From contig CAWGHD010000002.1 in the NCBI GenBank assembly GCA_963822295.1, positions 1,488,001 through 1,552,000 on the forward strand: a stretch of 64,000 nt of DNA, read 5' to 3'. Positions 33,042 through 40,460 of this stretch are shown piece by piece (the stretch's first letter is position 1; each line of letters begins with the position of its first letter). A program made the position numbers and the translations under genes. The stretch comes from VRUE01 sp963822295. GTDB taxonomy: Bacteria > Actinomycetota > Thermoleophilia > Solirubrobacterales > 70-9. A model generated the notes under the pieces. It saw only the letters and a list, made by a program, of their open reading frames with translations. It did no database searches and was not told the DNA's origin.

Positions 33042-34010
33042 CTAGGCATTGCCGCAATGGCCGCAGCGAGGCGTGCCGACCCGGCGATCCTGCCGGCAGC
33101 TCGAGCAACTGGCGACCACGGCACGCCCACACCCCTCGCAGTGAGGCTTGCCGCGAAGGGGGAATCCGCAGAACGGACACTCCCCGCGACGAACCCGCCG
33201 GACCGGAACGCGCTTCGCGAGGAAGCGCTGCAGGGCCACGAAGGCAACCAGCGTCAGGGCTATTCCGACGATTGATATCGCCAGGGGCCCCACCTCCTCG
33301 AACTCGAGGTAGCTGTCCGTGTAGTCGACGGCCATGACACAGGCAAGGACCGCGGTGGCCCCGATCCAGGCGAGCGCCGCGGGGAGGTAGCGAGAGTTCC
33401 GCGACCGAAGCCGGCTGAGCAACCGGTAGGCGCCTCCGAGCATCAGGGCCAGCAGGCCCAGGCGCAGGAAGAACACGATCCGGTCGTGCCGGGCGCGATC
33501 CTCGTCCGCACTCGCCGCGGCGTCCTGCCGCAGCTCGGTCAGCCGTTGCCGTGCCTCCGCCGCCTGCGGACGAGCCTTCGCCTCGACCGCGACGGCGGCC
33601 GCCAGCTCCCTCGATGCGGATGCGAGCCTCGCCTGTGCGGACTCGTATTCGGCCTGCAGCTCGGCCGACGGTTCGCCGGCGTCCAGCGCCGTTCGGTAGG
33701 CCTCGCGGTGGAACTCCAACTGGCGGGTAGCCGTACGCTGGTCCTGCCGGGCCTCGCGGACCGAACGAGACGCCCGCCGGTGCGTTTCGATCGCCGAGAA
33801 TTCTGCGGGCTCGATGAGCCTGCGATCCGGCACGTAGGCGGGTGGCTCGTCACTGCCGACCTCGTCGAGCTTGACGTAGCCCCAGATGGCGCCGATCGCG
33901 ATGAAGACCGCCAGGACGACGGCGAGAATCTTCTCGCTGCCGCTCGTCTCGATCCCTCCGTCGTCCACCCGCGCTCCCGCCGGCCGGGGCCGGCTCTTGC
34001 TCTCGCTCAT
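33042..34010 (-). CDS. Membrane coiled-coil protein with double zinc ribbon
   Basis: 322 residues. Topology: one membrane helix near residues 28-48 (LAVVLAVFIAIGAIWGYV), a roughly 110-residue coiled coil (FSAIETHRRASRSVREARQ to LRQDAAASADEDRA), three further hydrophobic segments (FFLRLGLLALMLGGAYRLL, LPAALAWIGATAVLACVMAV, AISIVGIALTLVAFVAL), and a C-terminal double zinc ribbon (CPFCGFPLRGKPHCEGCGRA and CSSCRQDRRVGTPRCGHCG). Its start overlaps the stop of the XRE gene (ATGA), so it is under the same operator. The function is unknown. Confidence 0.7.
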   Translation of the reverse strand: MSESKSRPRPAGARVDDGGIETSGSEKILAVVLAVFIAIGAIWGYVKLDEVGSDEPPAYVPDRRLIEPAEFSAIETHRRASRSVREARQDQRTATRQLEFHREAYRTALDAGEPSAELQAEYESAQARLASASRELAAAVAVEAKARPQAAEARQRLTELRQDAAASADEDRARHDRIVFFLRLGLLALMLGGAYRLLSRLRSRNSRYLPAALAWIGATAVLACVMAVDYTDSYLEFEEVGPLAISIVGIALTLVAFVALQRFLAKRVPVRRVRRGECPFCGFPLRGKPHCEGCGRAVVASCSSCRQDRRVGTPRCGHCGNA

Positions 34011-34348
34011 CGTGTCTCTCCTGTTCTGCCGCCGTGAGGCGGATTCGTCCGGGGGCGAAGCTCGATCACCAGCTCGCAGTCGAGGGCCGCGGCGATGCGC
34101 GCAAGGGTGTCGATGCGAGGTGGCCTGGCTCCTCGCTCGACCCGCGCGATCGCGGACTGCGTCGTCCCACAGAGCTCGGCCAGTTCACGCTGGGAGATCC
34201 CCCAGGCCTTCCGTCGCTCCGCGACGCGCTCGGCGATCAGGCCGAACAAATCCCGATCATCGGGGTCGGCCGCGCCGCGAACCGCCTCGCGAAGTGACGC
34301 GAGCCGGTCGTCCAGCCGATGCGAGGATTTGGCCCGGGCCTTCGCCAT
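34007..34348 (-). CDS. XRE-family HTH repressor
   Basis: 113 residues from the ATG at 34348, which lies inside a perfect palindrome. LIAERVAERRKAWGISQREL followed by AELCGTTQSAIARVERGARPPRIDTLARIAAALDCEL is a standard XRE HTH. The N-terminal extension (RLDDRLASLREAVRGAADPDD) is charged and helical. It lacks a peptidase or sensor domain, and no toxin family is recognisable next to it; the coupled gene is a membrane zinc-ribbon protein. Autorepression through the two upstream sites is likely. Confidence 0.82.
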   Translation of the reverse strand: MAKARAKSSHRLDDRLASLREAVRGAADPDDRDLFGLIAERVAERRKAWGISQRELAELCGTTQSAIARVERGARPPRIDTLARIAAALDCELVIELRPRTNPPHGGRTGETR

Positions 34349-34363
34349 AGCAAGCTTGCTATG
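34346..34363. promoter_or_regulatory. XRE operator 1: perfect 18-bp palindrome over the start codon
   Basis: CATAGCAAGCTTGCTATG; core half-sites ATAGCA and TGCTAT separated by AGCT. Confidence 0.7.
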
Positions 34364-34381
34364 TATAGCAGAGTTGCTATG
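34364..34381. promoter_or_regulatory. XRE operator 2
   Basis: TATAGCAGAGTTGCTATG: the same ATAGCA-N4-TGCTAT core, centred exactly 18 bp from operator 1. Confidence 0.65.
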
Positions 34382-34406
34382 AGGCAGTGAAAGACCCGAA
34401 GGCCCG

Positions 34407-35540
34407 TCAGCGACGCGCCAGCCGGGCAAAGCGGTTCAGGGCCCCCTTCGGCCGGCCATCCAAATCGAGCAGGCCGGCCGAATCGCAGAAGCCGCAGCGG
34501 GTGGTGGCGGCCGGGATGTCCTGCCAGGTGAACCAGAAGGCGGCTCGGAGGTTCCAGCGCCGGCGGTTCGCGAGCAGCAATGCCCAGGCCCGCTCCAGGT
34601 AGTCGGCCTGCGCCATCGGGCCTTTCTCGAACCCATCTCCCCCTTCGGCCCGGGTTTGGGAGCCCCAGCCGAACTCGGTGATGTAGAGGTCGCTGTGGCC
34701 GTCGCCGTGGCGTCTCATCACCGCGCGCAGGGCGGTGATGTTCGCGGCCATCAGGCTCGGGTTGAAGGCATAGGGGTGCAGGGCGACTCCATCGAAGAGC
34801 CCCTTGACGCCCCTGTGGCCATAGAGGCGGGAGAGAAATTCCGTCGCGTCCATTGCCGGCTCGATCCGCGGCGTCGAATAGAGCCCGCCGAGGACGATGC
34901 GGGCATCGGGGTCCACTGAGCGGATCGCCGGGGCCGTGCCGCGCAGCAGACGGAGGTAGTCGCGGACCGAGGCCTCGGCGAAGCGATGATCGTTCGCCTC
35001 GTTCCAGATCTGCCAGGCCCGAATCGGGCGGTTGGGCAGCTCCGGGTGCAGCTCCCAGAAGGTCCCGGCCGGGCCGTAGCGCTCGACGAGGGCCCGCAGG
35101 AACCTCGACCAGGCCCGGCGCTGGTGGGGAGTGCGCACCGGCAGCTGCAGCGCCGAGCACCGCGCGGCCGAGAAGCGACAACCCGCGCGCGGAGCCCGCG
35201 AGACCCAGGAGGGCGAGCCCCAGATGACCGGCAGGCGTTCGAAGCCGTGGCCCGAGGTCGACGTCAGGAAGGCGTCCGTGGCCCCCCAGTCGAAGAAGCC
35301 CGGCGCAGGCTCGGTCGAGGACCAGTAGATGCCAAAGCGCAGCGAGCCGACCCCAGTCCTGCGCATCATGCGCAGGTCCTTGCCGTGCAGGCTGGTCTGC
35401 GGAACGATCCCGAAGAAGGCGGAAGGCCTATCGGCCGCGGCGGTGGCTCCGCCCGGGGGGGTGGACAGCACAGCCCCGAGCAACATCGCTCCGAGCACCA
35501 TGCAGCTGAAGAGGCCGCGCCTCAACCTCCGACTAGTCAT
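34407..35540 (-). CDS. Secreted clan GH-A glycoside hydrolase-like protein
   Basis: 377 residues. An N-terminal signal peptide (LFSCMVLGAMLLGAVLS) precedes a TIM barrel. The acid/base Glu is in AWQIWNEANDHRF and the nucleophile Glu in DLYITEFGWGSQ, the paired pattern of clan GH-A (GH5/GH39-like). Other landmarks are SLRFGIYWSSTEPAPGFFDW and VALHPYAFNPSL. Substrate unknown; beta-1,3-glucan or xylan-type chains would fit the clan. Its ATG overlaps the end of the cupin gene by 8 bp, so the two are co-expressed. Confidence 0.75.
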   Translation of the reverse strand: MTSRRLRRGLFSCMVLGAMLLGAVLSTPPGGATAAADRPSAFFGIVPQTSLHGKDLRMMRRTGVGSLRFGIYWSSTEPAPGFFDWGATDAFLTSTSGHGFERLPVIWGSPSWVSRAPRAGCRFSAARCSALQLPVRTPHQRRAWSRFLRALVERYGPAGTFWELHPELPNRPIRAWQIWNEANDHRFAEASVRDYLRLLRGTAPAIRSVDPDARIVLGGLYSTPRIEPAMDATEFLSRLYGHRGVKGLFDGVALHPYAFNPSLMAANITALRAVMRRHGDGHSDLYITEFGWGSQTRAEGGDGFEKGPMAQADYLERAWALLLANRRRWNLRAAFWFTWQDIPAATTRCGFCDSAGLLDLDGRPKGALNRFARLARR

Positions 35541-35934
35541 CCCACCAGTCGCGCCGGCCATCGACGTCCCCGCGCGGATCCTCGCCGAGGTTGGGCGCGC
35601 CGATGACGAGGATCTCGAGGCCCTCCGTCCCGGCCTCGTAGCCTCGCCACGTGCCGGGCGGGACGCGCACCGCGTCCCATTCCCTGAGCTCGACGATCTC
35701 GTCGTCGAGCTTCATCCGCCCGCTCCCGCGCAGGACCACGTAAACCTCCTCCTGCTTCTCGTGCGTGTGGCCGTACGGAAAGCGATAGTCGGGCGGGATG
35801 CGCTGGTAGCTCAGGCCGGATCTGTCGAGCTCGAGCGCCACGGTCGCCAAGCGGAACTCCAGGTCCGGAGCGCCGTCGAAATTGGACCCGACGTCCTCCA
35901 GATCCTCCTTGAGGTTCCTGAGAGTGAACGGCAC
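35533..35934 (-). CDS. Cupin-domain protein
   Basis: 133 residues with a GTG start 6 nt after a TAGGAT box. The cupin signature is visible: GHTHEKQEEVYVVLRGSGRMKLDDE (metal His, His, Glu) and DAVRVPPGTWRGYEAGTEGLEILVIG; the second-motif His is replaced by Trp/Arg, so metal binding may be altered. Small monocupins of this type bind sugars or small ligands. Coupled to the glycoside hydrolase downstream. Confidence 0.8.
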   Translation of the reverse strand: MPFTLRNLKEDLEDVGSNFDGAPDLEFRLATVALELDRSGLSYQRIPPDYRFPYGHTHEKQEEVYVVLRGSGRMKLDDEIVELREWDAVRVPPGTWRGYEAGTEGLEILVIGAPNLGEDPRGDVDGRRDWWDD

Positions 35935-35940
35935 GGCGCA

Positions 35941-35946
35941 ATCCTA
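35941..35946 (-). promoter_or_regulatory. -10 box TAGGAT for the GTG-initiated cupin gene
   Basis: 6 nt before the GTG at 35934. Confidence 0.5.
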
Positions 35947-36027
35947 CGGACCTCCGACGTCCGCGACCCGCGCAGGAACAGCCTCGGGTTGCGAGAACTT
36001 TCTCCGCGAGGCGTGTTTGAAGGTCGA

Positions 36028-37488
36028 ATGAAACTCCAAACGGGAATCGGCGCGGCGATCGCGGTGACCCTCGCGCTCCTCACCCTCTTGCCGGCCACCG
36101 CGCCGGCGGCGACATGGTCCGTCACCGACATGAGGGACGACGGGGTGGATGGGCACCTGTTCGCCATCTCCTGTCCCTCCGACGACCTCTGCGTCGCGGC
36201 CGGGAGCGACACGCTCATCGCCACCTCGACGAATCCGAGCGGCGACCGCACCGCCTGGCGGACCTTCCATCCGGGCGGGGCCATGGAGATCGAAGTCCCG
36301 CCGGGGGCCGCCGGAGTCATGTTCCCCGGCGCGCAGATTCGCGGCATGTCCTGCCCGACGACCCGCCTCTGCATCGGCGTCACCTTTGACGATCGCGTCG
36401 TCAGCTCGACCGACCCGGCCGGCGGGGCGACCGCCTGGAAGATCGTCGAGCGGAGCGGCGAGAAAGAACGGCACACCCACATGACGGGCATCTCGTGTCC
36501 CTCTCCGACGCTGTGCATCGCGGTCGCCTACGGCAGCAGGATCGTCTCCTCGACCAACCCGACCGGTGACGCATCCGCCTGGACGGAGGTCGAGCTCGGC
36601 GATCGCTTCGACTTCCGTGGCGTCTCCTGCCCGAGCGTCTCCTTCTGTGCGGCCGTCGACAACGAAGGCGCCATCGTCACCTCCAGCAATCCGACCGGCC
36701 CGGCCTCGGCCTGGCAATTCGTCGGCCGGCCCGGTGGGCCCGGCAGCTTGAACGGGATCTCATGCCCGTCGCTGGATCTCTGCGTCACCGGCAACGCCGG
36801 CTACATGATCACCTCCACCGAGCCGGCCCGCGATGCCGGCAGCTGGACGGCCAGGGCCGCCGGCACGGGGCTGCCGGTGAAAGGCGTCTCCTGCCCGACG
36901 ACATCGGCCTGCGCGGCCGTCGACAACAACTCGGATGCGATGGTCTCGACCGATCCGACCGGAGGGGCGGCCGCCTGGCCATTCGTCAACGTGATCCCCG
37001 CTCCCTCGACGCCGGACGGGAGTCAGAACGGCATGTTCGGCATCTCCTGCCCATCGCTCTCGCTGTGTGTAGGCGTCGGAGCGATGGAACAGATCATCTT
37101 CTCCCGCGATCCCTTCGCCCGCGAGAATGCGAAGGACGAGTCGCGACGCTCGAAGCGGCTGAGAGTGACCATCACCCACCATCCCGCCAAACGCGTCCAT
37201 CCCCGGAAGGGGGGCGCACGCGCCACCTTCCGCTTTCGGGCCACCACGAAGCCCGTCCGCTTCCTCTGCAGGCTCCATGGCCGGCGCTACCGCAAATGCA
37301 AGTCGCCACGGCGCTATCGGCTTGGAGAGGGGGCCTACTCGTTCAAGGTCCGAGCCATCGCCGAGGGAGGCGTCAAGAGCCCGCCCGCGACCTTCAACTT
37401 CCGAGTGGGCCAGCTGACCGAGCTCCCACCCGTTGGGACCTGCCGCCCCCTACCTCCGGGCTTCAAACCCGAACCCTGCTTCCAGTAG
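36028..37488 (+). CDS. Exported SCPS-repeat propeller protein
   Basis: 486 residues. MKLQTGIGAAIAVTLALLTL is the signal peptide. Seven or so repeats of about 45 residues follow, each with a SCPS/SCPT-xxx-LC motif then a TST/SST-(N/D)P(T/A)G and AW (for example GISCPSPTLCIAVAYGSRIV then SSTNPTGDASAW). They look like BNR-type propeller blades stapled by two cysteines each. The C-terminal domain (VRFLCRLHGRRYRKCKSPRR, then YSFKVRAIAEGGVK) matches the end of the RTX-like protein at 27715. Secreted, function unknown. Confidence 0.72.
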   Translation: MKLQTGIGAAIAVTLALLTLLPATAPAATWSVTDMRDDGVDGHLFAISCPSDDLCVAAGSDTLIATSTNPSGDRTAWRTFHPGGAMEIEVPPGAAGVMFPGAQIRGMSCPTTRLCIGVTFDDRVVSSTDPAGGATAWKIVERSGEKERHTHMTGISCPSPTLCIAVAYGSRIVSSTNPTGDASAWTEVELGDRFDFRGVSCPSVSFCAAVDNEGAIVTSSNPTGPASAWQFVGRPGGPGSLNGISCPSLDLCVTGNAGYMITSTEPARDAGSWTARAAGTGLPVKGVSCPTTSACAAVDNNSDAMVSTDPTGGAAAWPFVNVIPAPSTPDGSQNGMFGISCPSLSLCVGVGAMEQIIFSRDPFARENAKDESRRSKRLRVTITHHPAKRVHPRKGGARATFRFRATTKPVRFLCRLHGRRYRKCKSPRRYRLGEGAYSFKVRAIAEGGVKSPPATFNFRVGQLTELPPVGTCRPLPPGFKPEPCFQ

Positions 37489-37525
37489 CCGAGGAATCTC
37501 AGCGACGTCAGCCGACGCGCTGCTT

Positions 37526-38932
37526 CTACGGCTTCTTCTTGAAGGTGAAGGTGCGCGTAGTGCTGACCGCCTTGCCCACCTTCGGTGTGAAGGTGAGCCG
37601 TGCGCGGACCGCGACCTTGCCCGTGCGGCGCACGATCTTCTTTGCCGCGTTGTTGAGCTGGAGCTTGAGGCGGATCTTTCCCGCCTTGCCGAACTGGCGT
37701 CTCACGGGCTGGATGCCCGGCTTCGCCTGCCCGCGCATCGCGACCATCGAGGCGCCGGCGCCGCGCAGTGGCGTGTTCGCGACCACCTGGCCGGGCGCGG
37801 GGATGAGGATCTCGACGTAACAGGTCTGCCCGTTTTTGCTCGCGCAGAGAGGGCCCGGCGGGACAAAGGCCCAAACCGATACCGGTTTGGGTTTGGCCGT
37901 CGCAGGAGGCGCAGGGGGGCCTGCCACTCCGCTGTTCGAAATCGGTGCGCCTCCCTCGCCGAACGTCTGGACTCTGTTGTTCCCCGAATCGAGGACGTAG
38001 ATCGTTCCGGAGGCGTTGACGGCTACATCGGTTGGATAGTCCAACTGACCCGCCCCGGCTCCGAAGCTGCCGAACTTGGTGATGAACGCTCCGGTGGCGG
38101 AGAACTTCTGGATGCGGTCGTTGTCGGCGTCGGCAACGTAGACGTTGCCGTCCGCGTCGGTCGCGACGGCGGAGGGATTGACGAACTGGCCGTCGCCCGA
38201 GCCCGCGCTTCCCCATTGGGAGATGAACACGCCGGCCGAGGTCCATCGCTGAACTCGATGGTTCGTCGTGTCCGTGTTGTACACGCTGCCGTCGGGGGCG
38301 ACGCTCACGTCACTTGGCCAGTTCATCTCCCCGGGGCCCGAGCCCTGGACACCCCATTTCGCGATGAAGCCGCCATTCCCGTCGAACTTCTGGATGCGCT
38401 CATTGCCATTGTCGGCAACGTAGACGTTGCCGACGGGGTCGACGGCCGCGCCCAGCGGCGAGACCAGCTGGCCGTCGCCAGAACCGGCGCCCGCCAGCGT
38501 TGCTGCGTACGCATAGGTGGTTGGCGGCACGGTCGAGGTGTACTGCTGTATCCGCTTGTTGAACGTATCGACGACGTAGATGTTGGAGGGCGTGGCAGCG
38601 GCCACGCCCGCGCCATAGAACCCATCGGGTTCGGAGCCTTTATTACCGAAGCTGGTGATGAAGGCACCGGCGGGCGTGAACTTCTGGACGCGGTTGTAGG
38701 CGTCGAGGCCGGAGTTCTTGCCGTCGACCACATAGACGTCGCCGGCGGAGTCGATCGTCAGAGAGCTCGCGCCCGTGAACTGGCCGTTGCCCGTACCAAG
38801 TTCACCCCAGCCGCCAAGGACGCCGATCTCGGCGGATGCCGGTGCCGGTAGCGCCGCCGCCAGCGCAACGGCAGCCGCCGCGAGGAGAATTCCCCGGCGC
38901 GAACCCCGTACGAGTCTGGAGGGTTGGGCCAT
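37526..38932 (-). CDS. Exported NHL-repeat propeller protein
   Basis: 468 residues. The signal peptide is ILLAAAAVALAAALPAPASA. Six NHL blades are readable, each with a GDGQF-type loop, a D/N-xxGxxYVxD strand and an xxRIQKF strand (for example NGQFTGASSLTIDSAGDVYV, DGQFVNPSAVATDADGNVYV). The C-terminal third is a beta-domain with a CYVEILIPAPGQVVANTPL strand and a basic end (TFTPKVGKAVSTTRTFTFKK). Probably surface-bound and protein- or glycan-binding. Confidence 0.78.
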   Translation of the reverse strand: MAQPSRLVRGSRRGILLAAAAVALAAALPAPASAEIGVLGGWGELGTGNGQFTGASSLTIDSAGDVYVVDGKNSGLDAYNRVQKFTPAGAFITSFGNKGSEPDGFYGAGVAAATPSNIYVVDTFNKRIQQYTSTVPPTTYAYAATLAGAGSGDGQLVSPLGAAVDPVGNVYVADNGNERIQKFDGNGGFIAKWGVQGSGPGEMNWPSDVSVAPDGSVYNTDTTNHRVQRWTSAGVFISQWGSAGSGDGQFVNPSAVATDADGNVYVADADNDRIQKFSATGAFITKFGSFGAGAGQLDYPTDVAVNASGTIYVLDSGNNRVQTFGEGGAPISNSGVAGPPAPPATAKPKPVSVWAFVPPGPLCASKNGQTCYVEILIPAPGQVVANTPLRGAGASMVAMRGQAKPGIQPVRRQFGKAGKIRLKLQLNNAAKKIVRRTGKVAVRARLTFTPKVGKAVSTTRTFTFKKKP

Positions 38933-39006
38933 ACCGTGCCGGTGAGAGTAGAGCCGAGAGAGCTCGGTCGCAAGCCGGCAGGCGAATCGCCGGGGACCTT
39001 GCTGAA

Positions 39007-39080
<74 letters not shown>

Positions 39081-39119
39081 GCGGTGCGGCAATGCTAGCA
39101 ACGAAAGGGGGCTCGCAAA

Positions 39120-39125
39120 TAGAGT
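39120..39125 (+). promoter_or_regulatory. -10 box TAGAGT for the Ppx/GppA gene
   Basis: 8 nt before the ATG at 39134. Confidence 0.45.
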
Positions 39126-39133
39126 GCCGCCCC

Positions 39134-40075
39134 ATGCAAGCTGACGCCAACCGGGTCGCGGTGATCGACATCGGCACCAACTCGACCCGCCTGCTGGTCG
39201 CCGACGTTTCCGGGACGCGCGTAACCGAGGTGGAGCGTCGCAGCCGGGTGACGCGCCTGGGTCGTGGAGTGGACCTCTCCGGCCAGCTCTCCGCCGAGGC
39301 GATCGAGGCGGTCTGCGAGGCGGTCGGCGACTACGCGGCGTTGTACGAGGAGGCGCATGCCGGAACCGTCGTCGCGATCGCCACCAGCGCGGTCCGCGAC
39401 GCCTCCAACGGCGACGCCTTCATCGCCGAGCTGCGCGAGCGCTTCGCGCTCTCCGCACAGGTCCTCGACGGTGAGGAGGAGGCGCGCCTCACCTACCTCG
39501 GCGCGACCGCCGAGAGACCGCCGGCGGAGCCGACCCTCGTGATCGACATCGGCGGCGGCTCGACCGAGCTGATCGTCGGCGCCGGGTCGGAGATCGACTT
39601 CCGCGCCTCGCTCCAGGTCGGCGTCGTCCGCCATACCGAGCGCCACATCGGTTCCGACCCGCCCGCCGCCACCGAGCTCGAGGAGCTCGTCGACGACGTC
39701 CGCGGCCCAATCGAGTCCGCGGCCACAGAGCTGGGCTCCCGTCCGGACTCCGGGATCGCGGTGGCCGGAACCCCGACCTCGCTCGCCGCGATCGAGATGG
39801 AGCTGGAGCCCTACGACTCGGAACGGGTCCACGGCCACACCCTCGCCCTGCACGAGATCCAGCGCCTGCTCTCCCGCCTGGCCTCGGCGCCGCTCGCCGA
39901 GCGCCGCGAGATCCCCGGCCTGCACCCCGACCGCGCGCCGACGATCGTCGCCGGGGTCGTGATCCTGATCGAGACGATGCGGGCCTTCGGTCTGGATCAG
40001 GCCGAGGTCTCCGAGCACGACATCCTGTACGGGGCGGCGATCTCGGCGGCAGAGGCGGGTGTCGAACTCGGCTGA
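39134..40075 (+). CDS. ppx: Exopolyphosphatase / pppGpp phosphohydrolase (Ppx/GppA)
   Basis: 313 residues, ASKHA fold. VAVIDIGTNSTRLLVADV is the phosphate-1 loop, VVAIATSAVRDASNG and LDGEEEARLTYLGA are the central blocks, LVIDIGGGSTELIVG is phosphate-2, and IAVAGTPTSLAAIE the adenosine-type motif. At about 310 residues it is the short actinobacterial Ppx form without the C-terminal HD domain of E. coli Ppx/GppA. It hydrolyses terminal phosphate of polyphosphate or the guanosine pentaphosphate alarmone. Confidence 0.88.
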   Translation: MQADANRVAVIDIGTNSTRLLVADVSGTRVTEVERRSRVTRLGRGVDLSGQLSAEAIEAVCEAVGDYAALYEEAHAGTVVAIATSAVRDASNGDAFIAELRERFALSAQVLDGEEEARLTYLGATAERPPAEPTLVIDIGGGSTELIVGAGSEIDFRASLQVGVVRHTERHIGSDPPAATELEELVDDVRGPIESAATELGSRPDSGIAVAGTPTSLAAIEMELEPYDSERVHGHTLALHEIQRLLSRLASAPLAERREIPGLHPDRAPTIVAGVVILIETMRAFGLDQAEVSEHDILYGAAISAAEAGVELG

Positions 40076-40162
40076 TCTTCGCAATTTCCGATAATCCGCG
40101 GGACTCATTGGACAGAACGGCTCCCCAGACCCGTACAGATGGTCGAAAGGTTGCCGCGAACC

Positions 40163-40191
40163 TTAAAAACTCGGTATTCCGGGCATAGGAT
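40163..40191 (+). promoter_or_regulatory. Promoter of the candidate non-coding RNA
   Basis: TTAAAA (40163-40168), a 17-nt spacer, TAGGAT (40186-40191). TAGGAT is identical to the box of the cupin gene. A transcription start near 40198 is predicted. Confidence 0.45.
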
Positions 40192-40197
40192 TTTTCA

Positions 40198-40431
40198 GTA
40201 GGCGTGAAATCGGCGACTAGACGCAACGGACAGTCGGACAGATAATCGCCTCATCGGGAAAGCGGTGGGACATAACCCGCCGCCCACTCGAATAACGGGC
40301 TCGGGCGATTGCCGCATCATGGCGCCTCCCGCCGTCTGGGTCCGTCACATAACTGGTCCCTGAAGACGTACCCCTGCCCGTCCTGAGGGGCCAACTCGAA
40401 TCGGCCGCCCCCGTGGGCGGTCGATTCTTTT
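40198..40431 (+). ncRNA. Candidate structured RNA with intrinsic terminator
   Basis: No ORF of note on either strand. A 7-bp helix (AATCGCC 40244-40250 with GGCGATT 40304-40310) encloses an 8-bp stem-loop GCGGTGGG-ACATAA-CCCGCCGC (40262-40283). A second hairpin-forming stretch around 40337-40360 also puts ACATAA in its loop (40347-40352). The 3' end is a 13-bp terminator hairpin. It does not match tmRNA, RNase P, SRP RNA or 6C RNA patterns that I know; a 6S-like RNA or a long ppx 3' UTR are alternatives. Confidence 0.45.
40398..40431 (+). terminator. Strong intrinsic terminator
   Basis: GAATCGGCCGCCC, loop CCGT, GGGCGGTCGATTC, then TTTT: 13 bp with one G-U pair. It is oriented for + strand transcripts. 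Confidence 0.8.
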
Positions 40432-40460
40432 GCGGAGCCCGCTTCGGCTTCGGCCCGCGG

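Noticed and set aside
33042..34348. Classical toxin-antitoxin pair
   Set aside because: The partner of the XRE protein is a 322-residue membrane zinc-ribbon protein with no similarity to HipA, HigB, RelE or other toxin folds I know; kept only as an open possibility.
40198..40431. Identity of the candidate RNA as tmRNA, RNase P RNA or SRP RNA
   Set aside because: The diagnostic sequences of those RNAs are absent and the length is wrong for two of them.
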